A DNA stretch of 64,000 bases, taken from Musa acuminata AAA Group. Its lineage: Eukaryota > Streptophyta > Magnoliopsida > Zingiberales > Musaceae. The notes beneath the pieces were generated by a model. That model did not search any database, was not told where the DNA came from, and worked only from the letters and a program-made list of their open reading frames with translations. This document shows positions 1 through 13,832 of this stretch, piece by piece (the first letter of the stretch is position 1; every line of letters starts with the position of its first letter). The stretch lies in the NCBI RefSeq assembly GCF_036884655.1, contig NC_088330.1:33089001-33153000 (forward strand), given 5' to 3'. The position numbers and the translations under genes are program-made.

Positions 1-704
1 GTGATCGTTTGGAACGTTTGGGGAACTACGAAGGATACAAAACATCCACAAAAAATAATAATAATAACCTTAGAGGTCAATTTTCTTAAATATTTTAAAT
101 TTAAGAAAATAAATATTAAAAATAATTTAATTTAAATATGGTTACAGTGGTTTTTAGCACATTTTCAAAAATATTATAACTCTATTACAAAAGTTCTCCA
201 TTTACACAAATTATAATTTTATTTTCTTATATGGAGAATATTTGTACAATTGACCTCTAAATTCAAGGTGTTTTTTTTTAATTTAAAGAACTTAAATATC
301 TAGAAAACTTGTGGATGAATCATGAGGGGACAAAATATGTAGGATCTTGTATATTATATTTTGATGTTCACAAATGAAAATGATACTTTTATTTATAGGT
401 TCTTGGATGTGTCTTAAAATTGCAAAATTGGAGTGATTAGAAATTATTAATAGTGATACCAAATATTTATTTTCTTACTTGCAAATTTGATATTGACCTC
501 TTTTTCTCTTTTGGAGAAATTAATTAGAATTTTGATAAGTGTTGTGTATCCTAAACAAAGAAGAGCTGGAAATTTTATCAAACACATGATATACAAGAGC
601 CCATGAATCATTTGCTTAAGTTTTCCAGATGGTCAATGTCATATGGATCCTTTCCTAATGGATTATTTGGGCTTCTCTCTCTCTCTCTCTCTCTCTCTAT
701 CAAG

Positions 705-921
705 AAGTATAAGACAAGTTGAAGATTTCCATGCAGGCCAGTGGATTCTTACAGATATTTCATATTAGAGATGATGAATCTACTTGTACCATTTATTACA
801 TCTAACTCAAATACTAAAAAGTATAAGACAAATTGAAGATTTCCATGCAGGCCAGTGGATTCTTATAGATATTCCATATTAGAGATGATGAATCTACTTG
901 TACCCTTTATTACATCTAACT
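705..921. repeat. Direct duplication, two ~103-bp copies, period 114 bp
   Basis: Copy 1 (about 705-807) and copy 2 (about 819-921) match almost base for base. Both begin AAGTATAAGACAA, run through TTCCATGCAGGCCAGTGG, and end near TTATTACATCTAAC. Only a handful of substitutions separate them, so the duplication is young. A (CT)n tract at about 673-699 lies just upstream. Confidence 0.9.
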
Positions 922-1520
922 AAAATGACAATTTAAGATAAAAACTAAAAATATGATGCTAATTTAATAATAAAATAAGAAGCTATATGATTGAATTGCT
1001 AGTGGAGAGTTTCACTATTGAATCATGGACTAGATTGACATATGATATGCATAGCATGAAGGCACTACTTAGATGTATGATATGTAGTATATGATTTATA
1101 GCACATGATGTGTACCTAACAAATGTTATACTAATATTTTTGTACAAGGGAGTTGTTAGTGATAGAGGTCACACAATAAAATTTTAGAAATTAATTAGTC
1201 ACTTATTTGTGACATATGAGGGTAAGTTTTTTATGGTTAGGATCCTACCTGTGTGAATGGGCCCTTTGATAATATCATATTATCTTTTAAATAATAAATG
1301 ATGAAGAGAGATTCAAATCCAGAATCTTATGATAAATTGTTAAGGTTTTGATTAGTTGAGTTAGTTAATACTTTCATATCATATTAATTTGGACCTACTC
1401 TTTTTTTTAATAAATACTAATATTTTAGCACATTGGTCCAAATTAATTTTGTAGATTTGTATGCATTTATCATCTGCATATGGGACATAAGCATGATGAA
1501 ACATCTAAAATTTCAAGAAT

Positions 1521-1581
1521 ATATATATATATATATATATATATATCTATATATCTATATATCTATATATATATATATATA
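1521..1581. repeat. (AT)n microsatellite with interspersed TATC units
   Basis: Almost pure AT dinucleotide repeat with ATATCTAT interruptions in the middle. Confidence 0.9.
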
Positions 1582-2572
1582 ATTTTGTGCATCCAATTTG
1601 ATTGCATAACCACAAAAAATATAAATAAATTGTAAGTAGATTGGCTGAGGATCCCATGGTACATAAATAAGATAAGTAAGAATTACCTTCTGCCACTAAA
1701 AACAATTATATTAAAGTCTGAAGCATGCTCATAGAATTTAGTTTTGGACATGATATTGTAGCAAGTCTCATTAATGTTGTTTCCTCTTAATTGATTTGTG
1801 AGTTACTAACATTTTTACATACATAATCATCAATATTAACATGGCATATTTTTGTTGAGATATCTGATTACTATAATATTATATAAGTGATATTTGGATC
1901 ATATGAGCACCATATAAGTTATTTGATATAATATTTTTTTAATTTTTCTCTAAAAAAAACATATGGTATATATGTTATAAAAACTAATAAAAATCAAGAT
2001 AAAAATTCTTGCTATATAAAATCCTCATTTTATATTTACTACTGCAATATATAAAATATGGTGAGAAAGAGTAAGAGAAGTAAAAAAAAAAATATTTTTA
2101 TCAGTTTATAAACAAAAAGATTGGGGAAAAAAAAAAGTAACCATAGCAGTCAAGTCAAGCATCCATTGAAGAGTCACTTTAAAATATTAGAAGTGAGGTG
2201 TTCAATTTTTTTTCTCTTTTGATTCAAATGCCCTTAAAAATATTGGGGTTATTGACCACTTAATTAATCAAGCTACAGGGATTTGTTGGAATTATTCCCT
2301 AATAAAAACAAGTGCATGTATGCTTGGCATTCATTTCTAACTTTATCTCTTTGGTTGCTGCTTAACTCTTCTTTCCAATTCTGCATTGCATAATCAAATC
2401 AGTATCTGAACTGTAAAGGCCTCCACAAGTTCATAATTCAATATAATATAAGTCTATAGAACAAAGAGGTTTCTGATGGCAGCAACAGCATGTTCTTATC
2501 AAATTTCACAAACAAGGAAGTTTTCCAACAAAAAAATATATAAATTAATTTTTTGGTATAAAGTTTGTCTGC

Positions 2573-2796
<224 letters not shown>

Positions 2797-5700
2797 TTTT
2801 TGTTGCACACCTTTTTCCTTGTGTTATAAATCATGCATAGAATATGGATGTAATAAAATCCAGCAATTTTTCCTAAGATCTCATGAAGTAGAAGGTTGGA
2901 GGAATTAATGCATCCTAACCATTCTTTATTATGAATTAGAGGAAGTGCCAAAAAAACCAATGCACTGATAAATTATTCCAATGCTAAAAGAGTCTATCAC
3001 AATGACCAATATGTATAAAACAAGATTAGGAGTACTAGTTAGTACTTGAAATTATTCAAAAAATTATGACAACTAGTTAGTTGTCAGTAGGTGGACAAGA
3101 ACAATTAAATGATTGACCTCATTAGTCTTCTTATTCAATTAATAACAATCTTCTTCCCAATAAAATAAAATAAATATTGTTGATTGATGATTTCTTGTGT
3201 TGTCTCTTTGTGATTGAGGCTCTTCTAATGTCAAAACACTTGACACCTACTTAGATTGAAATAATGTAGGTTGATATTTGGATTTTGCATGGCTTACTTG
3301 AGTTTATTTTGAACAACTGATCATGGATTTTTCAAATTTCATGTTGGATTAAATAAACACTTCAAATGCATTCTCATGACTAGCTAATAGATTAGTACAA
3401 TATGGTATACTTTGTCATTAATAGAAAATGGCTACAACACAACAAAACCCACTGAGTTAGAACATTATGCAGATTAATTCAGGTGAACCTTATTCTGATT
3501 TCTTTGATTTTTTTTGCTGTAAAATATTCCCACAGCCTGCACCACAAAAGATTTCCACTCTAGCTTAGTCACCAGCCCGACACATTTCCTATTCTTCTTT
3601 GGCATAAACAAATGTGCTCATGATTCAAGTGTCTTCTTTAACTTATTGGCCAAGTTGGTCATTGCATGTGCAGTCATGAACCATGTTATGACCACAAGGT
3701 CAGGCTGCCTTACCAAAGTCCTTAATAATTCCATCAAGATCAGTGCATACTTTCTACTATTTGGATAATAACATGTGGTGTAGTGTAGTGTAGTGCATGG
3801 AAGGCACAAACAATTATGAACATGTTGTTGTAGTAGCAAACAAATCCAACCATGTTATAATTCAAAGATTGTGTCTGGCATCATGTCTCTCTTGTTCAGA
3901 GAAGCAAGCTAGAATAAGGATAGAAATCAGAGATCTTATGCCAAGGAATGACCTAAGAGGAGAATACTGCTTGTCATCACCTACCCAACTTAGAAAACTA
4001 CTTGGCCTTTATCAACAAAGAAATCTACTTGGTCTACCTTGTGGAGTTATGATGAGTCCTACATATCCATATCAACCAACCTCAACCTCAGTTGAAGTCC
4101 TAACATTTGCTTGATTGATTAGCATTCTATTTCTCCTTTACTTATCCTAATAATTTTGTTATAGAATTCTTTAAGGGAAATGGAGGAAGCACACATCACA
4201 ATCTTTTTGTACTAGGTTTGGTAGATTGATTTAACTTAACACTACCTTATGTTCTATGGGAGATCCCTCTCTTACCTACCAAATCATGATTTGGAATTAG
4301 GCACCCACTTTCAAAAGTTGCCAACTAATCCCAAATCATGTCACATCTTCCTTGCATATGCTTTCATTTTTTTCATAGAAAACCTTTTTTTGATGGGAGA
4401 AAACCAGGATAATGTTAACTATGGTTATGATACACATTAATGTTCATGGGATGGAAATAGAGACTGTTAAATTTTTATATCATAAAAAATAAATAAGATT
4501 TTATAATCTTTCAAGAGTTTTAAGCTCGATATATCGATGATCGAAAATTCATGTAATCAATCTAAAAATAATATATTATTATTAGATTAAGTTATATTAA
4601 TCATTAAATTCACTTATGATCTTTGGAGCCATGCTCTCTTCTTCAATCCAAAGGTCAATGATGCAAGCAATCAAAAACTGTGGGTGAAATAAAGACCTTG
4701 TGGGCAGGTCCTACACACATCACTCAAGGCATAACTGTTCATGCCTTGGTAGTACCATTAATTAGATGTCTGATATCTGATCACCATAAAAAGTTCACAA
4801 GCCTTTGGCTTCCTGTGTCAGATCCAAAGCCACCCACCAGGTGGACTCATAAATGCTGCACAACCAATGTGATGAAAGTAAACTCTCACCACGATTCAAG
4901 TGCAGTTCTCACAGTCATCAAGAAGAAGAAGAAGAAGAGGTACTCAAAGATAAGTTTGAAGCAGTTGTTGGGTTGAAGCCATGATGGCATTTGTTTCCTC
5001 TTTTCAGTGTTTGTCAAGATAACCACTGAGTACCTTGAGCTCTTGCAGCATGGATGCTGAGGTCATTGAGGATGAACAAGAAAAAAAAGAGATAAAAGAT
5101 CTCAATGATTGAACAACTTTGTGGAGAATATATGAGATTAAAAAGGGAACTTTTAGGTGCAAAGTCCTTTTCTCACAATAGGCAAAATGATAGTTGGAGA
5201 ATATATACATGTATGGCGAAGACATGCGACAGCACACTCGAAACACAGAACACAGACCATTAGGCTGCTGAGTTGTAGCCTTAATGAATTCCTCCAACCC
5301 CCAAGAAATATTTCATGCTATTTATGGACTTCAATGGAGGTGATCACTCAACCTCCATCCTTGTCCTTCCGCAACCCATTAATGTCTGCCCAAGCTTCTT
5401 CAATCCTTCCACCAGGGTAGGGCAAAGTGCAGAGAGCATGAGAACAAGAAGATGGGGAGCATTGCGATACAAACAAAGAGAAAGAAATGAAGGGAATCCG
5501 AATCAGATCTAGCTACCCCAGCACTCTGATTCCTTGGCCTCAAACTCATGGAACCCAGGTGTGACATCTTCAGGGACCATGGAGTGCAGTAGATTAGGGT
5601 GGGTAAAAGAGATGCTTGCCTTCCAGTGACCCTGCATTGTTTTCTGTGAGGTGAAGATGCTGCCATGGGGGTCATGGATTTATTGGTCCAAACATGTGTT

Positions 5701-6270
5701 ATGTCGGGAGAGGACCTTGTTCCAGAGATGCAACATGCAGAGGCCTTTTAGTGGGGAACATGAACAGTCCTACCAAGTCCACTTTGTGCTTCCACAGGCA
5801 ATATTGGGTGACAGTGGCAGTGGCCTTTTATCTGCTGCAAGGGAGGAAGAGACACGTGACTGTGGGAGCATGCAGTGCAATGGAGATGATGCCACTTTGG
5901 TGCTGCACGCTTCTTGAGATTTGCATCAATCTAATCCAAACATTATATGTTCCTAAAATACTACTACTCTTCATAGATTCTGACTCAGAAACTAACATCA
6001 ATCTTCTTCTGGGAAATAAGTAGGACACAGAAACCATGAAGTTTTACAGACAACATAAGCTCATGAGCTCAAGAAATGAATCTTTCACACTAAATCTTTG
6101 GAATATTTAATGGGTGGCTAATGCAATCTCATCCTTTCTGGTCTGATCGATCTAACATGGAATCCATTTAATCCTCCTCCTACTGCCCTAAAGACTTCCT
6201 CCCCACACATGCCCAAAAGGCCAACATCACGTTGCCCATAAATGTGCACCAATTGTCAAACCAACCTCTG

Positions 6271-6520
6271 TCTCTCTCTCTCTCTCTCTCACTAAATCTA
6301 TCTCCTCCTCTTTGTTGTAGGAGTCCCAACTCTCAAGCAATCCCCCCACATATGTTTTTACTTTTTTCACATCAACAGATCAACTCCACCTTTTTCAAAA
6401 CCTTCATGTTTTTTTATTGCGCAGAAGCTTCTCATTTGCCTTCAACTTTGTATTATTTTATTCCCGCAAAGACCAACTGTTACAGAGAAGAGAGAGACAA
6501 AGAGAGAGAGGGAGAGAGAG
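6271..6520 (+). promoter_or_regulatory. CT- and GA-rich leader region of the NT-C2 gene
   Basis: A (TC)10 tract at 6271-6290 and a GA-rich tract at 6485-6520 precede the start codon at 6789. Pyrimidine and GA/CT tracts are common in plant 5' leaders and can bind BPC/GAGA-binding factors. The transcription start itself is not visible. Confidence 0.4.
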
Positions 6521-6788
6521 TGCGTGCGTGTCTGGAAACAAATAGCTCAGTTGGTAGATCTGCTCTCTTGTTGTCTTCGTGCTCTCTTCTTCACCTCAAC
6601 CATCGTATTCCCTAGGGGTGAGCCTCGGCATCTCAAATCCACCAACCCACCCATTTGCAGTACTCTCTTTGCTGCTGTGAGTGCATAGAGAGTGTGTTGA
6701 CAATAAGTGCTGGTACCTGTGCGGTTGGTGCAGGTGACCACCCTGCATTCCGCGGCCTAAGGATGAAGAATTGAAGCAGAGGTCGAAG

Positions 6789-9700
6789 ATGTTCAAGGCG
6801 GCGCGATGGAGGAGCGAGAAGAACAGGAGCAAGGCCGTCTTCAAGCTGCAGTTCCATGCGACGCAGGTCGGTTTGGTGTCACATATCTGTCAGCTCATCT
6901 TACTCTCTCACTCCGACCGACAAATGTTACAGAGATCTGTAGATAGATTATGCCTTTGGGGTGGTTGAATTCTGGTAGGTGCCGCTGTTAGCGTCGGAGG
7001 CGATGATGGTCAGCCTGGTCCCGGCGGACGTCGCCAAGCCGACGGCGAGATCGGAGAAGGTCGCGGCGGTGGACGGCACCTGCAACTGGGCGAATCCAGT
7101 GTACGAGACAGTGAAGCTCGTCCGCAATCCGAAGACTGGCAAGATGGATGACAAAGTCTACAGATTTCTCCTCTCAGCTGCTGTATGAGAGATTCTCGAA
7201 TCGCTTTCGGATGTGCTTTATAGTGTGCTGTGTGCGAGCAATTATGACTGATTCGTCGAAAGGATCGCAGGGATCGAGCAAAGCTGAGGTTTTGGGGGAG
7301 GTCGCTGTTAACCTGGCGGATTATGCTGAGGTCTTCAAGGCATCCTCTGTTTCTCTCCCTCTCAAGGCATCAAATACAGGAGCCATCTTGCATGTGAGCA
7401 TCACCACCTTCTGAATTGATAACCATTGATCTCATGCATCATCTGACACTGCAGGTTAATAGAAATCACAAGTTTCTCAGTCAAGCTCTGTTCAAGAAAT
7501 AAAGAATAGACCACACTGACATGCTTGCCAAAATATAATTCTTGCCATTGTTCTTTCTTTGAACCTCTCAGGGTTGCCCAAACAAAGAAAAAACAAGTGG
7601 GGTGAATGGATCAGGCACTTCATGTGATCCAAGGGTCACACAAGTACTTGGATTTTGACTGAATATTTCCTTATTATTCTTGTTTTTGTTTGAAATGACA
7701 GATTACCATTCAAAAAGTGAAGGGTGATGGTGATGGTGATGGAAGGTAGACTACAAACAGAGACTAGTATCCTTAGGGAAATGCATTTTATGGTTTGACT
7801 GTGGATTTGCTGATCATTCAGTTCTATCTGTGAATATTTCCTCAGAGAAGGTGATCAAGATGGAGAAACGATAGTTAAGCGGCAAAGAAGAACATTACAA
7901 AGTCAGTTGAGCAAGTTCGACAATGAGGAAAGCATCAAAGCTCCCAATGGTGTGAATGGCATCAACATTGTAAGTGTAGGGCAACATTTACAAAAATAAT
8001 ATAGCCATACATCACCAGGTTAGTAAAAGCTTGCCGATTAAAAGAATCCCTTGATGAAACAACTTTGCCGTATCTGCATCATTCAAATATGCAAAACATG
8101 ATTGTGGAAGGAGTACCCGAAAGCTAAGCTGTCCATTGTCACATGTTTGGACTTTAGTGGAATGCTTAATACCTGTTTCATTTCTTTATCACTATCTATC
8201 TGACAGACCGGTGGAACTTCATGCTTTATAAGGAGCCAAAAGAATTAGTTTAATGTGCATGGTATTGAGATGAATTTCTTGTAATCGATATGCTTGTTTT
8301 GGAATATATTTCAAGCAATTAGTAGGAAATTTGTTCGAGAGTTAAAGTCCAAGAGAATGCTTTATAAGTGCACATGTTCCATAGTACTTCTGGATTACCT
8401 ATGAGTAACAATGATATTCACTAATACATTTCGACAGGTTGATTGTTCACATATTAACAGTCAGGCACAAGTCAAATTCTCGTCGAGCAGGGAAATTCTT
8501 GTCCATACTGCTGATTCCAATGGAAACCTCCAAAAATGTCACAGCTTTGATGCTATATCAGCATCAGGTTCGGACACCAGTTCAGGAATATATACACCGA
8601 GAGAGAACAGCATCAAGCATAACAATACCCGTAATCATCCTACTAGCTTCCTGTCATCGCTTACCAACGGTGATACTCCTAAAAAGCCGATGTCCAGTTC
8701 AGGTGACTGGTCTGGCAATTCAGCCCCTGATGGAAGTGCAGATGCTTCAACAGCCAGTCTGGGTGATGCTGGGTTAAATGAAACATCTCATGATTCAGAG
8801 GACAGCATTGAGAAATTAAGAAATGATATTGTTATTTTGACCAGAAAGTTGGAATTATCAGATCTGGAGCTGCAGACTCTCCGAAAGCAAATCATCAAAG
8901 AGAATAAGCGAGGACAAGAAATTTCAAGGGAATTAAATAGCCTAAAGGATGAGAGAGATGCACTTAAAGAGGAATGTGATGTGCTCAAGTTCTCAGAAAA
9001 GAAAACAAAAGTTGATAGAACTCTATCTACTCTCTCACAGCATGATGCAGAAGATCATCTTTCTTTACTTGAAGAAATTAAGCAAGAGCTAGATCATGAG
9101 AAAAATCTGAATGTACATCTTCGCTTGCAACTAAAAATGACACAAGAAGCTAATGCTGAGCTGTTACTTGCCGTGAAAGATCTTGATGGACTGTTGGAAC
9201 AAAGAAATAGGAAGACACTTTGTATGAAATGCAGCAAAATGGACATCGAAACAGAAACTGACAAGGAACTAGAGGAACTGAAATTGGGAGATGGAATTCC
9301 ACATCTACAGAAACCTGAAAGTAAACAGCAGTTACTCGAAACAAATTCTCAAAATGACACCGAAGAGCAATATGCATTGGATGCACTTCTCAATGAACGT
9401 GATGATATGAAGATGACTTACCCGCTCGAGAACAAGATAATTGATCTTAACAATGAAGTAGAATTTTACAGGAAAGACCGAGAAGATCTTGAAATGCAAA
9501 TGGAGCAGCTTGCCTTGGATTATGAAATTTTGAAACAGGAAAACCATGATATCACCACAAAGCTGGAACAAATGCAACTACGAGAACAACTCAGGATGCA
9601 GTATGAGTGTTCGGCACATTTATCCATAATCAGTGACCTTGAATCTCATGCTGAATGCTTGGAGAAAGAACTTCAGAAACAGACCGAAGCATTTGAAGAA

Positions 9701-12125
9701 GATATAGCAACCATCACAAATGCTAAAGTTGAGCAAGAGAAAAGGGCCATAATAGCAGAAGAGGAATTGAGAAAAACAAAATGGAACAATTCTATCACTG
9801 TTGAGAGGCTTCAAGAGGAATTTAGAAGTCTTTCTGCACATATGTCATCTACATTTCAAACGAATGAGAATATAGTCAAGCAAACACTAAAAGAAGCTGC
9901 TGATTTGCATTCACAAAAAAGCAACCTGGAAGAACTTTTGAAGAAAGCCCATGAAGATTTGGCACTAGTTCAGGATCAATACCGCATGAAATTCAAGCAA
10001 CTAGTAGGCCTAATAGATTTTAAATCAAAAGAGGCAGATAAGCTACTGTTGGAACTCCAAGACAAGAAGAGAGAGCTTCAGAAATACAAGATGTCCGAGG
10101 AAGCAAGGCAAAGAAACTCCTTAGAGGAAATGCAATCACTCAAAACTGAGATGGAGAAGCTCAAATCAGAGAAATCTCTTCTCTTTGAACAAAATGAAGA
10201 GAAAGAAAAAGAGATGGAACTATTAAGGACATCTATTAAAGGAAGCGAGATGTCTTTGCAAGATAAAAATTTGGAAATTGATTTGCTTAAGAATGAGATA
10301 GCAGTACTGAGGGAAGAAGTAAATAAATCATTGGAGGAAATGAATAAACTGAGACAGATAAAAGATGAAAAAGATACTATGATAGCAATGCTGGAATCTG
10401 AGGCAACAACTCTTACAATGCAGCACGGTGACTTGAAGCATGCCTTGGATGAAATTGAGTTGGGAAAACAGAATCTGAGAAAATCAGTTTCCCACTTGAG
10501 GGGTGTTCTTTTGGAGGAACAGACGACGACCAGCAGGGAGGAAAAAGTAGATGACTACTACACAAGCACGACTACAAATGTAAGGAAAACAACATGAATG
10601 ATAGATTTAGTTTTGCACATCATGATACCACTGGAGATGGGAGTAATGTACCATAGAACATAGAAATAAACCCCACCCTCAGTAGCACATGGCACACAGA
10701 TGCAGGCACACACCCACAATGCAGAGAGAGTCAGTAGTCTTTTGTTTCAGCAAGCACATGTATCCATGCACTTACTCATGCACAGCCATTTAAAAGAACA
10801 AAAACACACTAGCTTATAAACAATATTGCATGCACATCCCTGTTTTGTTCAAATCTTTTTTGTTAGCATATGCCATTTGTCTTGAACTTACCATGATGCG
10901 TATCATCATCAGCGACAAGTAATGTTAATTGACTCATCCATAGAGTTGAAGAAGGATCTCAGCAATCCAATTAAAGAAATGCAAAGAACTATATCGGAAT
11001 TTGATAAGAAAATTGAGTTATTGTGAAGGCTTGCAAACTGAGGTCGGGAAATTTTTTATTCTTAATTTGTACTAAATTAATTGATCCATTATTTATAACA
11101 GTGTTATTAAATTGACCTGGTTTTGCATTTCAAAATGTGCAAACTAGCTTAAGAACTTATTTCATATTTTCTTAATTTCTTGACTTCCAATACTATCCTC
11201 AGGAAGATAAATTTAGATATTTGGTGATTGCAATAAATTATTTTAGTAAAATTTTCTTTGATTTTGTTTCCTTGTACAGAAAACTGTAGCTATGAGCTAA
11301 GCATGACGGATTTGGTTTATGTTAATATGAAAAATGTCCAAAACCTTGGGCGCTGTTTTTAATCTTTGCAGAATATTGGACTTTGTTCGTTAACCTACTT
11401 TATATTAAAGTGTTATCAAATTTCATTTGATGAAAAAGTTAATGAGATTCTGCTTAATGTCAAAATGCAAGGCTGATTGTAATTTATCATGCCATGCCAA
11501 TATTCTTAGACACGTATGTATGCATGTGTATTGAACACTTGGATTTTGGCCATCTGTGTACTGTTTGAACAAATGAAGATTAACATCAAGGAGAAACTGT
11601 TGCAGGATGAAAAGCATTTCCGTCAGAGTTGGAAATATGCTAGCAAAGATGAAGCTAATTGCAGCATAGATTTTCTGCAGCAGTCAAAGGAAGATAAAGA
11701 ACACTTATACGATGCAGATGGTACTGATAAAGAATTGCTCATAAGGTGACTATTGATGCAAGACCTGCTGTCATTTTTTTGTCCTCTTCCCTGCTCTAGT
11801 TTGAACTTCTATTGTTGGTTAATTATTTCAAGCAACTCTTTATGTGAGAATTAATAAAGATTTCATTCTTCTTACCTGTGGTGTTTGTCTCAGCAGGCGT
11901 GCTGGAACTGGTTTAGACGAAGCAAATCAATATGAAGAAAAGAGGACTGCAGATGTATTAGGTGAAATGGCAGTGCTAAAAAGACAAAATGAATCGATGG
12001 AATCTGAACTGAAAGAAATGCAGGGAAGATACTCTGAGATGAGCCTGAAGTTTGCAGAAGTAGAAGGCGAAAGGCAACAACTCATGATCACAATCCGGAC
12101 CCTCAAAAATTCTTTCAAGAATTAG
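6789..12125 (+). CDS. NT-C2 domain and coiled-coil protein (plant myosin-heavy-chain-like family)
   Basis: Eight coding exons fit with matching phases: 6789-6866, 6979-7182, 7271-7393, 7702-7745, 7846-7969, 8438-10579, 11606-11745, 11897-12125 (about 1027 aa). Residues 1-150 form an N-terminal C2 domain of the EEIG1/EHBP1 type: it opens MFKAARWRSEKNRSKAVFKL, then has CNWANPVYETVKL and GEVAVNLADYAE. A Ser-rich linker follows (SGSDTSSGIYTPRENS). The rest is long Glu/Lys/Leu heptad coiled coil, ending in the family's usual tail (MESELKEMQGRYSEMSLKFA, then EVEGERQQL). Known relatives are plant 'myosin heavy chain-related' proteins. The C2 part is expected to bind membrane or a partner and the coiled coil to self-associate, but the exact role is not established. 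The first ATG in frame with the C2 fold was taken as the start. Confidence 0.88.
10946..11022 (+). other. Relict coiled-coil exon inside intron 6 of the NT-C2 gene
   Basis: A coding-like stretch reads LKKDLSNPIKEMQRTISEFD, then KKIELL and a stop. It lies between exons 6 and 7 and has the heptad flavour of the host protein. It has an AG before it and a GT after it, but its length (77 nt) breaks the phase needed by exon 7. It is either a dead exon or a poison cassette. Confidence 0.35.
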
Positions 12126-13727
12126 TCCTTTTGTTTTTGCCTATTTTTGGTGCCATTGAGATGAGTTCTCTGTATAGGCAAGCACTGTGATGCATCACTT
12201 GGCATATCTGGGGCTTGCAAGGCAACTATAACTTGTAGCAAATATAGTGTGTACATCAATAGCATATAATTTGTTCATTGAGTGCAATATGTTTCCTTTG
12301 TTGAAATATGGTGCTTCCAGTTATGTTGAATTCACAGAGCAGTCTCTTTCTAAATCTCATATCAGTAAAAGATAGTTGCCTGTTGTTACTTCTTGTTGAT
12401 GAGTCCATGGCCATTTTTATTAGATGATATCAAAACTTCCAATTGTGTATTCATCTTCTTAGGGTTTCTGCTTTTCCAGGCAATCTTGTTTTGCTGTTCA
12501 TTTCCCTTTCTGTGGAGATAGATCCTGTGGTAACTCTTCATCAAATCTGAACAATCTAATAGGAAACATTCATTCACTCTAAGGACAGAATTCCATAGGT
12601 CCTTTTGAAGCTGGATTTGGAAAAGGCTTTTGATTCTGTTTTTTTGGATTCTATGCATTGCTCAATGATGAACAATCTAATTGGTTCAAGAGTAGATGCA
12701 GGATATTTTTGAATCCCTCACTTTCCTAAAAGTCAGACAAGTCTACTATTTATTTCCCTTCCTATTACAATCTTGACACCAAACACTTTTTATCTGTAAT
12801 AGGCATCAAAGAGGGCATTTAACTTCTGAAATATGTTGGAACCTACCTCTCTCTCTCTAAATGTCTGCTACTAGATAGATATCAAAGTACTTTGATCGAC
12901 AAAGCACTTGGTAAGGTACAAGGGTGGCATAAGTAAGCACTTGGTAAGATACAAGGGTGGCTTAAGTATTCAGGACCTACTTGTGGTCAAGAAAATTATC
13001 CTTCATAATATTAAACACTTAGATCCCTCCCTCATAATATTAACAAAACTTCTACTATCCTTAACAACACTTGTACTACCTACAAATCAATACATAAGCT
13101 TATCAATAATATTAAAGATAATTTTCATATAATTGTGAATAGTCGTTACTACCTACAAATCATTGATGAATGAAATGAACAATTTCTATCATCTAAGCAT
13201 CCTTAGTGGAATATTGCTCCCAAGATTAAGAAATTTTTGTGAAAACTTTCTAACATTATTCACTATTAATAGGATCCTTGTTATATCTAATATCTACATC
13301 TAGATTTATCTCCCCACGTCTACATCTAAGTAATTGGGCAGCCTTGTAACACTATCTTCATATTAGTTTTTATTTATTTTTTTCTTAGTCACAAGAGATT
13401 TAAATATAGATGATCTCTCATTTACTTTTTAGCTTCATCTCTATTTTATTTTAATTTTGTATAACAACTAAAATGATATCGCAATCGTTTTGTCAATATT
13501 ATCTCTTGAGGAAGGCCGTATTCGTTGTAATAATTTTTTTGAGTTCGTCCTAAGACCCCGAGGACTTTGTAGAGATCAAAAGAGACTTATTTATTTACAT
13601 CGACCTTTTGGTAAGATTTATAGATTTTATAGCATCCTTCGTGCGATTGTCTTTATATTAAGTTAGATTTAAAATCTATAGCAATCAACTAAGATTTAAT
13701 TAAAAGCGGTTGACTGTTTTTCCTATA

Positions 13728-13728
<1 letters not shown>
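12126..13728. other. Intergenic, with a short tandem duplication at 12901-12967
   Basis: It contains the 3' flank of the NT-C2 gene, then AT-rich sequence. Two ~33-bp copies (12901-12934 and 12935-12967) of a unit containing CACTTGGTAAG and ACAAGGGTGGC lie head to tail. No gene is supported. Confidence 0.6.

Positions 13729-13766
<38 letters not shown>
13729..13766. repeat. (TA)n microsatellite directly upstream of APC10
   Basis: About 18 TA units end roughly 67 bases before the APC10 start codon, so the tract lies in the probable core promoter or leader. Confidence 0.85.
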
Positions 13767-13767
<1 letters not shown>

Positions 13768-13832
13768 GGGAGAGGACGAATTTGAAATAGATTTCCGCAA
13801 AGCGTTTGCAGAAAGGGTGGGAATAGGCGGCC

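Noticed and set aside
6543..6615. tRNA-like A box (TAGCTCAGTTGGTAGA)
   Set aside because: No matching B box (GGTTCGANTCC type), acceptor stem or anticodon arm can be formed downstream. It lies in the leader of the NT-C2 gene.
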